Assembly: GCF_023347535.1 (NCBI RefSeq)
Contig: NZ_CP094473.1
Coordinates: forward strand, 496,001 to 560,000
DNA from: Faecalibacterium sp. HTF-F
GTDB taxonomy: Bacteria; Bacillota; Clostridia; Oscillospirales; Ruminococcaceae
Reading direction: 5' to 3'
DNA: 64,000 bases
The notes under the pieces are model-generated. The model did no database searches. It saw only the letters and a program-made list of their open reading frames with translations, and was not told the DNA's origin. The position numbers and the translations under genes were made by a program. The first letter of the stretch is position 1. Each line of letters opens with the position of its first letter. Positions 51,745 to 61,167 of this stretch are shown here, piece by piece.

Positions 51745-53397
51745 TTATTTATTATTGATCGCGCTCACCAGTGCCTTGATGCCGGCCACGATGATATCGG
51801 TGTCGGTGCCGGCACCCCATGTGACGGTGTTATCGCCCCAGACAAGGCCGACGTAGGAGGCAGCGCGGGAGGTGGAGCCTTCGTCCAGACTGTGCTCGGA
51901 GTAGGTCTCGAGGTGGAACTCCATGCCGGTGGCACTCTGGATGGCGTTTGCCACGGCGTCTAGACGGCCATTGCCCACCGAGGTGACCACCTTGCGCTGA
52001 CCATTCAGCTCCAGCGTGACGGTGGCAGTGATGCCGCCCACCTGTGCAAAGTGGGCTTCCAGAACGTTGAGCGGCTTGCAGCGGTTGAGGAAGGCATCCT
52101 CGAAGATGTGCAGCACCTCGTTTGCGCTCAGCTCCTTGTGGCTGTGGTCGGAAACGCTCTTGACCTTGTAGCCCAGCGCCTCGCGCATCTTGGGCGGCAG
52201 GTTGTAGCCGAAGTTCTGCTCCAGCACAAAGCCGATGCCGCCCTTGCCGCTCTGGCTGTTGATGCGGATGACGTCGGCGTCGTAGGTGCGGCCGATGTCG
52301 TGGGGGTCCACCGGGATGTAGGGGCAGGTCCAGCGGTGCTCGCCATGCTCCTTGCGGTAGGCCATGCCCTTTGCAATGGCGTCCTGATGGCTGCCGGAGA
52401 AGGCGGCGAACACCAGCTGACCGGCGTAGGGGGTGCGCTCGTAAATGTGCATCCGGGTCACTCGCTCGTAGGTGGCGCAGATGTCCGGCATATCAGAGAA
52501 GTCCAGCTTGGGGTCTACGCCGTGGCTGTACATGTTCATGGCCAGCGTCACCGCGTCCACGTTGCCGGTGCGCTCGCCGTTGCCGAACAGGCAGCACTCC
52601 ACCCGCTGTGCACCCGCCAGCACGGCCAGCTCTGCGCAGGCCACGCCGGTGCCGCGGTCATTGTGGGGGTGGGTGGAGATGATCACGCTGTCGCGGTATT
52701 TCAGGTGCTTGTCGCAGTACTCGATCTGGTTTGCGTAGACATGCGGCATGCTCATTTCCACGGTAACGGGCAGGTTGATGATCATGGGGCGGTCCGGGGT
52801 GGGCTGCATGATGTCCAACACGGCATTGCACACATCCACGGCGTAGTCCACTTCGGTGCCGGTGAAGCTCTCGGGGCTGTACTCGAACAGGAAGTTGCCC
52901 TCGTACTCCTGACTGAGCTGTTTGACCAGCTTTGCGCCGTCGGTGGCGATCTTCTTGATCTCCTCCTTGCTCTTGTGGAACACCTGCTCGCGCTGGGCCA
53001 CAGAGGTGGAGTTATAGAAGTGGATCACCGCCCGGGGCGCGCCCTTGACGGCCTCAAAGGTCTTGCGGATGATGTGGTCACGGCACTGGGTCAGCACCTG
53101 CACGGTGACATCCTCGGGGATCATGTTCTTCTCGATCAGGGTGCGCAGGAACTCGTACTCGGTGTCGCTGGCGGCAGGGAAGCCCACCTCGATCTCCTTG
53201 AAGCCGATCTTTACCAGCATCTGGAAGAACTCCAGCTTTTCCTCAAGGCTCATGGGCACGATCAGGGCCTGATTGCCGTCGCGCAGGTCCACACTGCACC
53301 ATGCGGGGGCCTTTTCAATGTGATCCTTCTTTACCCAGCTGTCATAGCCTGCGGGTACCGGGTAGTAACCCGGAGCGTACTTGGTTGCGTCCATCAT
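51745..53397 (-). CDS. leuA: 2-isopropylmalate synthase (LeuA2 type)
   Basis: A 550-residue enzyme. The HMGL-like TIM barrel has CSVDLRDGNQALIVPMS (metal Asp and catalytic Arg), EIEVGFPAASDTE, STHPHNDRGTGVACAEL (metal His residues) and GNGERTGNVD. The C-terminal allosteric domain (from about residue 430) includes GGITATVTLELNGQRKVVTS and SYVGLVWGDNTVTWG and provides leucine feedback. The length and VPMSLEEK start fit the LeuA2 form. It condenses acetyl-CoA with 2-oxoisovalerate. AGGAGG lies nine bases before ATG 53397. A T-box leader lies upstream, but repeat copy D is inserted between leader and gene. Confidence 0.95.
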   Translation of the reverse strand: MMDATKYAPGYYPVPAGYDSWVKKDHIEKAPAWCSVDLRDGNQALIVPMSLEEKLEFFQMLVKIGFKEIEVGFPAASDTEYEFLRTLIEKNMIPEDVTVQVLTQCRDHIIRKTFEAVKGAPRAVIHFYNSTSVAQREQVFHKSKEEIKKIATDGAKLVKQLSQEYEGNFLFEYSPESFTGTEVDYAVDVCNAVLDIMQPTPDRPMIINLPVTVEMSMPHVYANQIEYCDKHLKYRDSVIISTHPHNDRGTGVACAELAVLAGAQRVECCLFGNGERTGNVDAVTLAMNMYSHGVDPKLDFSDMPDICATYERVTRMHIYERTPYAGQLVFAAFSGSHQDAIAKGMAYRKEHGEHRWTCPYIPVDPHDIGRTYDADVIRINSQSGKGGIGFVLEQNFGYNLPPKMREALGYKVKSVSDHSHKELSANEVLHIFEDAFLNRCKPLNVLEAHFAQVGGITATVTLELNGQRKVVTSVGNGRLDAVANAIQSATGMEFHLETYSEHSLDEGSTSRAASYVGLVWGDNTVTWGAGTDTDIIVAGIKALVSAINNK

Positions 53398-53429
53398 AAT
53401 GTGCGTCCTCCTGATGTTGTGGTGAGACG

Positions 53430-53589
53430 AACCCTCTCAGTCAGCCCCTGCGGGGCTGCCAGCTCCCCCAAAGGGGGAGCTTTTCGGCTTCTGACGGGCA
53501 AGTCGGTCCTTCTTCGAAGAAAGATCTCTTCCCTTTTCTTAAAGCTCCCCCCTCGGGGGAGCTGTCGCCGTCAGGCGACTGAGAGGGTT
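53430..53589. repeat. AACCCTCTC palindromic repeat, copy D (between leu T-box and leuA)
   Basis: 160 bp, AACCCTCTCAGTCAG to CTGAGAGGGTT, with terminator-like AGCTCCCCC hairpins inside. It sits downstream of the T-box terminator and upstream of the leuA ribosome site, inside the leu transcript. Confidence 0.9.
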
Positions 53590-53907
53590 TACATACGAAA
53601 AGGCTCTCGTCTTTCAAGGCGAAAACCTTGAGAGACGAGAGCCTGTAAATTCAAACTACAGGGCACCCGTGGTACCACTCTCCTTGCTGCGCCTTTGGGC
53701 ACAGCCGCTTTGCACGATCGGCTTTTTGCGGCGAATCGCTGCCCGGGTAACGGTGGGCGTCCGTCAGAGCCTACTTGCATGTTCAGCTCTGCCGCTCAGG
53801 GGCCAGTAACCGAAGCCCTCTGCACCCGCCTTGCACCACCCGGCGGCTCTCTGTACGCAGAAGAAATTCGTTTTTTCCCCGTCAACGCATTTGTGCTTTT
53901 TTCAAAG
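53590..53907 (-). promoter_or_regulatory. T-box riboswitch of the leu operon
   Basis: On the minus strand the T-box AGAGTGGTACC lies at 53681-53671. Further down AGGCTCTCGTCTCTCAAGG and its complement form a long terminator (53644-53601) followed by TTTTCG. Upstream, GAGAGCCGCCGGGTGGTGCAA is a typical stem I apical region. Given the gene it should read tRNA-Leu; the specifier triplet was not fixed (a CTG-A in the expected region is one candidate). Confidence 0.85.
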
Positions 53908-53914
53908 TGGACTA

Positions 53915-53943
53915 AGTTTAGCATGATTCGCGGGCAGTGTCAA
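53915..53943 (-). promoter_or_regulatory. Promoter of the leu T-box transcript
   Basis: Minus strand TTGACA (53943-53938), 17-base spacer, TAAACT (53920-53915). Confidence 0.85.
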
Positions 53944-54127
53944 GCAGTCTGGCTCATTCTCAAAATGAAACAATTTCACAAAAGAAGGGGCAGAATTTTC
54001 CAAAATTGTGCACGGGGCACTAATGTTAACAATTTGCTAAGTTTTTGGAAAGTTCTGCTCGAACCGCTGTTGCGGGCCCGGCGGCTGTGCTATACTACTT
54101 GCATCAAGAACCAAAGGAGGAAGCGTC

Positions 54128-55966
54128 ATGAAAGAAGTCAAGCCTTCCAAAAAGCCGCTGGCGATCTATTACGCCATCGTGCTGGCGGTCCTGCTGCTGC
54201 TCAACCTTGTGCTGCTGCCGTGGATGAGCGAGCGTCAGGTGGAGGAAGTGGACTACGGTACCTTTATGACCATGACCGAGGAAAAGAACATCGGCCGTGT
54301 GGATATCGAATCCAACCAGATCATTTTTACCGATAAAGAGGAAAAGCAGGTCTACAAGACCGGCCTGATGAACGACCCGGAGCTTACCCAGCGCCTGTAT
54401 GATGCCGGAGCGCAGTTTTCCAGCGAGATCGTGGAGCAGGGGTCGCCGATGCTCAATTTCCTGATCTGGTTCCTGCTGCCCATCCTGCTGTTCAGCTTCA
54501 TCGGCAACCAGATGAACAAAAAGCTGATGGAAAAGGCCGGCGGCGGCCCGGGGGCTATGATGTTCGGCGGCGTGGGCAAATCCAACGCCAAGGTCTATGT
54601 GCAGTCCACCCACGGCATCCGCTTTGCGGATGTTGCCGGTGAGGATGAAGCCAAGGAAAACCTGCAGGAGATCGTGGATTACCTGCACGATCCCGGCAAG
54701 TACGAGAGCATTGGTGCATCCATGCCCAAGGGCATCCTGCTGGTGGGCCCTCCGGGCACCGGCAAGACCATGCTGGCCAAGGCCGTGGCAGGCGAATCCA
54801 ACGTGCCCTTCTTCTCCATTTCCGGCTCGGAGTTCGTGGAGATGTTCGTGGGCATGGGCGCGTCCAAGGTGCGCGACCTGTTCCGGCAGGCAAAGGAAAA
54901 GGCCCCCTGCATCGTGTTCATTGATGAGATCGATGCCATCGGCCAGAAGCGCAACAGCGGCAATCTCGGCGGCAACGATGAGCGTGAGCAGACTTTGAAT
55001 CAGCTGCTCACCGAGATGGACGGCTTTGAGGGCAACACCGGTGTTATCATTCTGGCGGCCACCAACCGCCCGGATTCGCTGGACCCGGCCCTGACCCGTC
55101 CCGGACGTTTTGACCGCCGCGTGCCGGTGGAGCTGCCCGACCTCAAGGGCCGCGAAGAGATTTTGAAAGTGCACGCCAAAAAGGTGGCGCTGGCCCCGGG
55201 CATCGACTTCAACACCGTGGCCCGCATGGCCTCCGGCGCCTCCGGTGCGGAACTTGCCAACATCGTCAACGAAGCAGCCCTGCGCGCCGTGCGTGCAGGC
55301 CGCAAGAGCGTGACGCAGGCCGATCTGGAGGAGAGCATCGAGGTGGTCATTGCAGGCTACCAGAAGAAAAACTCCATCCTGACCGATAAGGAAAAGTGCA
55401 TCGTGGCCTACCACGAGATCGGCCATGCACTGGTGGCGGCCAAGCAATCCAACTCTGCCCCTGTGCAGAAGATCACCATTATCCCCCGCACTTCCGGCGC
55501 ACTGGGCTACACCATGCAGGTGGACGAGGGCAACCACTACCTGATGAGCAAGGAAGAGCTGGAAAACAAGATCGCTACCCTTACCGGCGGACGCGCCGCC
55601 GAGGAAGTGGTGTTCCGATCCATCACCACCGGTGCCTCCAACGATATCGAGCAGGCCACCAAGCTTGCCCGCGCCATGCTTACCCGCTACGGCATGAGCA
55701 AGGATTTTGACATGGTGGCGCTGGAGACCGTGAACAACCAGTATCTGGGCGGCGACACCTCGCTGGCCTGCTCGGCGCAGACCCAGCGCGAGATCGACCA
55801 GAAGGTGGTGGAGCTGGTCAAGGCCCAGCACGAAAAGGCCATCCGCATCCTGACCGACAACCGCGCCAAGCTGGACGAGCTGGCACAGTATCTGTACCAG
55901 AAGGAGACCATCACCGGCGAGGAGTTCATGGAGATCCTGAACCGGGAACCGGCACAGGCCCAGTGA
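54128..55966 (+). CDS. ftsH: ATP-dependent zinc metalloprotease FtsH
   Basis: A 612-residue membrane protease. Two N-terminal helices (about residues 13-32 and 116-134) flank a ~80-residue outside domain. The AAA module has [20 protein letters not shown] (Walker A), the pore [32 protein letters not shown] (Walker B) and [20 protein letters not shown] (second region of homology). The zinc site is HEIGH, where most FtsH proteins have HEAGH, with the third ligand in [19 protein letters not shown]. It degrades membrane and regulatory proteins. AGGAGGAAG precedes the ATG. A lone gene with no ftsH-linked hpt or tilS neighbour. Confidence 0.97.
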   Translation: MKEVKPSKKPLAIYYAIVLAVLLLLNLVLLPWMSERQVEEVDYGTFMTMTEEKNIGRVDIESNQIIFTDKEEKQVYKTGLMNDPELTQRLYDAGAQFSSEIVEQGSPMLNFLIWFLLPILLFSFIGNQMNKKLMEKAGGGPGAMMFGGVGKSNAKVYVQSTHGIRFADVAGEDEAKENLQEIVDYLHDPGKYESIGASMPKGILLVGPPGTGKTMLAKAVAGESNVPFFSISGSEFVEMFVGMGASKVRDLFRQAKEKAPCIVFIDEIDAIGQKRNSGNLGGNDEREQTLNQLLTEMDGFEGNTGVIILAATNRPDSLDPALTRPGRFDRRVPVELPDLKGREEILKVHAKKVALAPGIDFNTVARMASGASGAELANIVNEAALRAVRAGRKSVTQADLEESIEVVIAGYQKKNSILTDKEKCIVAYHEIGHALVAAKQSNSAPVQKITIIPRTSGALGYTMQVDEGNHYLMSKEELENKIATLTGGRAAEEVVFRSITTGASNDIEQATKLARAMLTRYGMSKDFDMVALETVNNQYLGGDTSLACSAQTQREIDQKVVELVKAQHEKAIRILTDNRAKLDELAQYLYQKETITGEEFMEILNREPAQAQ

Positions 55967-56018
55967 CCCCGGCGGCAGAGCTTCCAAAAAATTTTTTTAG
56001 CCCGCTGCAATAATTCCG

Positions 56019-56056
56019 CCGCCGCATCCGTTTATAAGACAGATGCGGCGGTTTTG
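56019..56056 (+). terminator. Terminator after ftsH
   Basis: CCGCCGCATC pairs with GATGCGGCGG, followed by TTTTG. Confidence 0.85.
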
Positions 56057-56137
56057 TATTACACCGCATGGCAGACCATGGTTTTCCACAAAACAAAAAT
56101 GTGCGGTGCAAAACCGCCATCAACGGAGGTATTCCAA

Positions 56138-56773
56138 ATGAAACTGAACCATAAATTTGTCCGTACCGTCACCACCACCGCTGCAGTGCTGGGTGCTGCC
56201 GCTATGCTGAGCGTGGGCGCATTTGCCGCAGAGGCAGACATCAACGACCCTGTTGCCGCAGGCTATCTGCCCCCGCAGGAGCAGATGGTGCAGGGGGATA
56301 TCGCCCTGCACAGCGCCGATGTGGCGATCGGCGAAAAGGACCCCACCTACGGCGGCTACGGCGCACCGGAGGGAAACCCCATTCAGGGCAATATCATGCT
56401 GATCTCCGGCGATGAGCTGGCCGCCCCGTCCGCAGATGCAGCGGCGAAAAAGAGCGAGGCCCGCTACACCGTCAAGGGCCTGTTCGGCAGAGAAGTGCTG
56501 TACACTGCCCGCCAGAAGGACAGTGTGCTGACGCTGGATGTGCCCGCCGGTTCTGCCACCTTCCGCACCACCGTGCAGGACATGCAGACCCTGCTGAACG
56601 AGGGTGTGAGCACGCTGGTGGTCCAGACTGAGAAGGGCTCCACCACCCTGAACCTGTCTCTGCTGGTGGAGGGCCAGAAGGGCACCGACCGCGTGGTGCT
56701 GCGCCGACTGGGCGAAAACACCTTCCTCACCGTGGGCCTGCGCTGCCGCCGCGATTTGATCGTGGGGCGCTGA
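56138..56773 (+). CDS. Small secreted protein of unknown function
   Basis: A 211-residue protein with a signal peptide (RTVTTTAAVLGAAAMLSVGA, cut near AFA-AE at residue 31). The mature part starts with an acidic, Pro/Gly-rich segment (DPVAAGYLPPQEQMVQGDIA, DPTYGGYGAPEGNPIQGNIM). This is a loose internal repeat of the form P-x-QGxI. A beta-rich domain follows (YTVKGLFGREVLYTARQKDS, TLDVPAGSATFRTTVQDMQT). No membrane anchor or sorting signal is seen. CGGAGG precedes ATG 56138. Function unknown; conserved-domain identity not recognised. Confidence 0.6.
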   Translation: MKLNHKFVRTVTTTAAVLGAAAMLSVGAFAAEADINDPVAAGYLPPQEQMVQGDIALHSADVAIGEKDPTYGGYGAPEGNPIQGNIMLISGDELAAPSADAAAKKSEARYTVKGLFGREVLYTARQKDSVLTLDVPAGSATFRTTVQDMQTLLNEGVSTLVVQTEKGSTTLNLSLLVEGQKGTDRVVLRRLGENTFLTVGLRCRRDLIVGR

Positions 56774-56795
56774 CCGCTGAGATCAAATGATGAAA

Positions 56796-56832
56796 GGGCT
56801 GCTGCACGCAGGGATGTGCAGCGGCCCTTTTT
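56796..56832 (+). terminator. Terminator after the small secreted protein gene
   Basis: GGGCTGCTGCAC pairs with GTGCAGCGGCCC (with one extra base), followed by TTTTT. Confidence 0.82.
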
Positions 56833-56946
56833 GCGCTTTTCTGTTAAGTTTTTGAAAATTTGCGCAGATGTCTTTGCAAAGTCTGCCGGGAGATGTTATA
56901 GTTAAATTGAAACAGTATGCATTCCCGATAGAAAGGAAAAGACGCC

Positions 56947-57651
56947 ATGGAGCACTTTGTGGAGTTTGAGGACGTTTGCAAATACTACCAGACCGGCAGT
57001 GTGAAGATCGCCGCCGCAGACCACCTGAATTTCTATGTGGATAAGGGCGAGTTCTGTATCATCGTGGGGCCCTCCGGCGCAGGCAAGACCACCCTGCTGA
57101 ACATCCTTGGCGGTATGGACAGCTGCGACGAGGGCAACGTCTGGCTGGACGGCCAGAACGTGAGCCATTTTACCGCCAGAGAGCTGACGACCTACCGCCG
57201 GTACGATGTGGGCTTTGTGTTCCAGTTCTACAACCTTGTGCAGAACCTGACCGCACTGGAGAATGTGGAGCTGGCCAGCGAGATCTGCCGCGACCCGCTG
57301 GACCCCAAAGAGACTCTGCGCAGCGTGGGTCTGGGAGAGCGGCTGAACAACTTTCCGGCCCAGCTTTCCGGCGGCGAGCAGCAGCGGGTGTCCATTGCCC
57401 GCGCACTGGCCAAAAACCCCAAGCTGCTGCTCTGCGACGAGCCCACCGGTGCACTGGACTACAAGACCGGCAAGCAGGTGCTGGCCCTTTTGCAGGATAC
57501 CTGCCGCCGCACCGGCCGCACGGTGATCGTTATTACCCACAACACCGCCCTGACGGCGATGGCAGACCGCATCATTCAGGTGCGCAGCGGTAAGATCGTC
57601 TCCAATCAGGTCAACGAGCACCCTGTGCCGGTGCAGGAGATTGAGTGGTGA
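56947..57651 (+). CDS. ABC transporter ATP-binding protein (MacB/LolD type)
   Basis: A 234-residue ATPase. Walker [22 protein letters not shown]-loop [20 protein letters not shown], signature [19 protein letters not shown], Walker [17 protein letters not shown] and switch His in [10 protein letters not shown]. The [11 protein letters not shown] segment marks the MacB/LolD/BceA branch, which powers FtsX-type permeases by pulling on an extracytoplasmic domain. Its stop overlaps the permease start (GTGA), so the two form one exporter. TATAGT near 56898 is a possible -10 box. Confidence 0.95.
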   Translation: MEHFVEFEDVCKYYQTGSVKIAAADHLNFYVDKGEFCIIVGPSGAGKTTLLNILGGMDSCDEGNVWLDGQNVSHFTARELTTYRRYDVGFVFQFYNLVQNLTALENVELASEICRDPLDPKETLRSVGLGERLNNFPAQLSGGEQQRVSIARALAKNPKLLLCDEPTGALDYKTGKQVLALLQDTCRRTGRTVIVITHNTALTAMADRIIQVRSGKIVSNQVNEHPVPVQEIEW

Positions 57652-60600
57652 GAGCTGTGCTGAAAAGTTATCGTAAAAACATCCTGCGGGAAATGAAGGA
57701 CAATCTGAGCCGCATGGTCTCGCTGTTCGGCATCGTGGCGCTGGGCGTTATGATGCTGACCGGCCTGATGAGTTTTGCGCCCAGCATGCGCATCGCCGGG
57801 CAGAAATACTACGTGCAGCAGAACGTATTCGACCTGCGGGTGCTGTCCACGCTGGGCCTTTCGGAGGAGGACATTGCCGCCATTGCCGCCGTGGACGGCG
57901 TGGAGGCTGTGCAGCCGGTGAAATATCAGGACGTGGAGGCCCAGTGGCAGGGCCAGAGCGAGACGGCGGTGGTGCGCCTGCAGCAGCTGCCCGCCGACCC
58001 TGGGGCCGACACGGCAGAAAATATGGACCGTCTGGTGCTGCTCTCGGGCCGGATGCCTGAGGCTCCGGACGAGTGCGTGGTGCATGTGATGGGCTACGGC
58101 GACCCGGTGGAGCCGGGCACGGTGCTCACCCTGCCGGAGGACACCGAACATGTGAGCCGGAAGCAGTTCACGGTGGTGGGCACCGTGCAGGACCCGCAGC
58201 ATTTTTCCACGGACAAGGAGAGCAGCACCGCCGGTGACGGCCAGCTGGATGATATCGTATTCCTGCCGGAAGGCAGCCTGACCATGGATTATTATACGGC
58301 GTGCTATCTCAAGGTGAAAAATGCCGGTCTGTATGATAATTACTCGGACGAGTATCAGGTGACAGTGGATGACACAGCCGCAAGGGTAAAGGCCATCAGC
58401 GGCGCACAGTGCACGGCCCGGCGGGCGGAGCTGATCGAGGACGCCAGTGCAGAGCTGGCCGACGCCCGGGCCGAGTACAACGACAAAAAAGCCGAAGCGG
58501 ACCGTCAGTTTGCAGAGGCAGAGCAGCAGCTGGCCGATGCACAGGCGCAGCTGGACAGCGCCAAAGCCCAGCTGGACGCGGGCGAAGCGGAGCTTGCCGC
58601 CAGCAAAAAGGCCCTGCCGGATACCATGCAGGGCGGTGCGGACGAGCTGGTGAGCGGCGAGCAGCAGCTGCTGGAATTTGAGGATCAGCTGCAGCAGATC
58701 GAGATGCTGGTGAACCTGAAAAAGGTGGCCGACCCGCTGCTGGGCTATGCGGAAACGGCTCTGCACAACGCGCAGAAGGCGCTGGACGAGGCCGAGCCCG
58801 CCGACGAGGAATACACCGACCTGCGGGACGCCCTGCAGAAGGCGCAGGATGCTTATGACAACATCAGCGGCCAGCTGAACGGCTATCAGGCCCAGCTGGA
58901 CGCGGGCAAGCGCCAGATGTATGCACAGGGGCTGATCTCTTCGCCCAGCCTTTCCAACGAGCAGCTGGTGACCGAAGCCAAAGCCGCACTGCGCCAGATG
59001 AAGGTAAAGCTTCTGCAGGGGCAGCTGCAGCTGACCACCGGCACGGCCACAGCCTACACCCAGTTCGATGCGGCACGCACCCGGCTGGACGAGGGCTGGC
59101 AGGAATACAGGGACGGCGTGCAGCAGCTGGCCGATTCCCGCGCGGAGTATGAGAGCCGGAAGGCCGAAGCCGAACAGCAGCTGGCCGACGGCCTTGCCCA
59201 GCTGAACGACGCTGAGGAGCAGGTGAGCCAGATCAAGAGCGGCGAGTGGTATGTGCTGGACCGCGGCTCCACCATGAGCTTTGTCACCTTTGAGCAGTAT
59301 GCCGACCGCATGGATGCCATTGCACGGGTGTTCCCGGTGTTCTTCTTTCTGGTGGCGGCACTGGTGGCCACTACTACCATGACCCGCATGGTGGACGAGA
59401 ACCGCCTGCAGCTGGGCACCCTGAAAGCGCTGGGCTACTCCAACGCAAAGATCGCAGGCAAGTACCTGTTCTATGCCCTCAGCGCCAGCGTGCTGGGCAG
59501 CATCGTGGGCATGATCATCGGCTTTGTGGTGTTCCCGCTCATCATCTGGTACGCCTACCAGATGATCTTCAGCATGTCCACCTTCACGCTGCACTTTTAC
59601 CCCGGCATGGCGGCAGCCAGCGTGGCCATCAGTGCGGCCGTCATCGGTTTTGCCACATGGAGCGCCTGCCGCGCCAGCCTGAAGGAAAAGACCGCAGCCC
59701 TGTTGCTGCCCCGGGCACCTGTGGCGGGCAAGCGTATCTTTTTGGAGTACATCACCCCGCTGTGGCAGCACATGAGCTTCTCCCAAAAGACCACTGCCCG
59801 CAACCTGTTCCGCTACAAAAAGCGCTTTTTCATGACCGTGCTGGGCGTGGCGGGCTGCACAGCGCTGCTGCTGATCGGCTTTGGCATTCAGGATTCCATC
59901 CTGCCCATCGTGGACAAGCAGTCTGAGCAGCTGACCCACAACGATATGACCATCGTCCTCAGCGACGAAAAGGCGCTGACCATGGAACAGGGCCTTGCCA
60001 GCACGCTGGACAGCAGCAGTGCGGTCCGCAGCTGGGGCGCGTTCTACACAAAGTCCACCACCCTTTATAATGAAGAGGGCGGGAGCGCCGACGTCAGCAT
60101 CGTGGGCGCGGAGGACGATGCCCGGATGACCGAATACTTCACCTTCCGCACCCGGGTGGGCCACGATCCCATACCCTTTGAAGAGGACAGCGTGATCCTG
60201 ACCGAAAAAACGGCCCTGAATCTGGGGCTGAGCGTGGGTGATACGTTCTACGTGGAGGCTGCAGACGGGAGCCGTGTGCCGCTGACCCTGACCGGCATTG
60301 CCGAGAACTACATGTTCACCCGGCTGTATCTGTCCGGTGCACAGCTGGAGAGCCTGCTGGGCGGCACACCGGAGTGGAATACCGTGTACGGCCTGACCGG
60401 CTGTGCCACCGAGGCAGAGTACAACGCCCTGCGCACAAAGCTGCTGGGCTGCAACTACGTCAGCAGCGTCAGCTTCACCGAGGACACCACCTCCATGTTC
60501 GGCAGCCTGATCGGCAGCCTGAACTACGTGGTGGTGCTGATCATCGTGTGCGCGGCGGCGCTGGCGGCGGTGGTGCTGTACAACCTGATCAGCGTCAACC

Positions 60601-60920
60601 TTGCCGAGCGCAAAAAGGAGCTTGCCACCATCAAGGTGCTGGGCTTCTATGACAAAGAAGTGTACCGCTACATCTTCCGCGAAATCGAGCTTTTGTCCCT
60701 CATCGGCTCCGGTGTGGGCCTGCTGCTGGGCGTGCCGCTGCACCGGTTCATCATCCTGACCGTGGAAATGGATCAGCTGATGTTCATTCGCACCATTGCA
60801 CCCCGCAGCTACCTACTGGCAGTGGCGCTGACCATGCTGTTCACCGTTGTGGTCTGTTTTGCCATGCGGCGGCATGTGCGCCATATCAGCATGGTGGAAA
60901 GCATGAAGGCACCGGAGTAA
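57648..60920 (+). CDS. Large FtsX-type ABC permease with extracytoplasmic coiled coil
   Basis: A 1090-residue membrane protein. The first helix (SLFGIVALGVMMLTGLMSFA) is followed by a large outside region. Residues about 255-545 of it are rich in Ala, Gln, Glu and Leu with heptad spacing (ELADARAEYNDKKAEADRQF, LADAQAQLDSAKAQLDAGEA) and form a long antiparallel coiled coil. FtsX domain 1 (IARVFPVFFFLVAALVATTT, LGTLKALGYSNAKIAGKYLF) and FtsX domain 2 near the C-terminus (VVVLIIVCAAALAAVVLYNL, KKELATIKVLGFYDKEVYRY) each carry the ATPase coupling helix. It probably acts as a mechanotransmitter for peptide, lipid or cell-wall processes, not as a simple channel. GTG 57648 is preferred because AGGAG lies eight bases upstream. 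Confidence 0.9.
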   Translation: MRAVLKSYRKNILREMKDNLSRMVSLFGIVALGVMMLTGLMSFAPSMRIAGQKYYVQQNVFDLRVLSTLGLSEEDIAAIAAVDGVEAVQPVKYQDVEAQWQGQSETAVVRLQQLPADPGADTAENMDRLVLLSGRMPEAPDECVVHVMGYGDPVEPGTVLTLPEDTEHVSRKQFTVVGTVQDPQHFSTDKESSTAGDGQLDDIVFLPEGSLTMDYYTACYLKVKNAGLYDNYSDEYQVTVDDTAARVKAISGAQCTARRAELIEDASAELADARAEYNDKKAEADRQFAEAEQQLADAQAQLDSAKAQLDAGEAELAASKKALPDTMQGGADELVSGEQQLLEFEDQLQQIEMLVNLKKVADPLLGYAETALHNAQKALDEAEPADEEYTDLRDALQKAQDAYDNISGQLNGYQAQLDAGKRQMYAQGLISSPSLSNEQLVTEAKAALRQMKVKLLQGQLQLTTGTATAYTQFDAARTRLDEGWQEYRDGVQQLADSRAEYESRKAEAEQQLADGLAQLNDAEEQVSQIKSGEWYVLDRGSTMSFVTFEQYADRMDAIARVFPVFFFLVAALVATTTMTRMVDENRLQLGTLKALGYSNAKIAGKYLFYALSASVLGSIVGMIIGFVVFPLIIWYAYQMIFSMSTFTLHFYPGMAAASVAISAAVIGFATWSACRASLKEKTAALLLPRAPVAGKRIFLEYITPLWQHMSFSQKTTARNLFRYKKRFFMTVLGVAGCTALLLIGFGIQDSILPIVDKQSEQLTHNDMTIVLSDEKALTMEQGLASTLDSSSAVRSWGAFYTKSTTLYNEEGGSADVSIVGAEDDARMTEYFTFRTRVGHDPIPFEEDSVILTEKTALNLGLSVGDTFYVEAADGSRVPLTLTGIAENYMFTRLYLSGAQLESLLGGTPEWNTVYGLTGCATEAEYNALRTKLLGCNYVSSVSFTEDTTSMFGSLIGSLNYVVVLIIVCAAALAAVVLYNLISVNLAERKKELATIKVLGFYDKEVYRYIFREIELLSLIGSGVGLLLGVPLHRFIILTVEMDQLMFIRTIAPRSYLLAVALTMLFTVVVCFAMRRHVRHISMVESMKAPE

Positions 60921-61092
60921 TTGTTCACTCCTGCAGCGCGGCAAAGAACCGGTAAATTCATAAAAGCTTCATATAAAGAACATGTTTTCGCTGAAATTAT
61001 CTGGTATCCTGATATTACCGGACAGGCAGAGCCGCAACTGCCTGAATGGGTAACATGATTCCTCCTTTACAAACCAAATACCGCAAAAAATA

Positions 61093-61134
61093 CCGCGCCC
61101 CGTCTGTTCCGCAGCAGACAGGGCGCGGCGTTTT
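61093..61134. terminator. Bidirectional terminator between permease and transglycosylase
   Basis: CCGCGCCC and GGGCGCGG with inner GTCTG/CAGAC pair; T-run on the plus strand and A-run in front serve both convergent genes. Confidence 0.85.
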
Positions 61135-61167
61135 GTTATGGACGAAAAGCACAGTGCGAGCTGCCGC

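Noticed and set aside
40135..53589. CRISPR array
   Set aside because: The repeated AACCCTCTC elements are far apart, palindromic and of unequal length, without regular spacers or cas genes.
57606..60743. Open minus-strand frame of 1045 codons opposite the FtsX permease
   Set aside because: Same antisense effect in GC-rich DNA; the plus strand carries clear FtsX motifs and a coupled ATPase gene.
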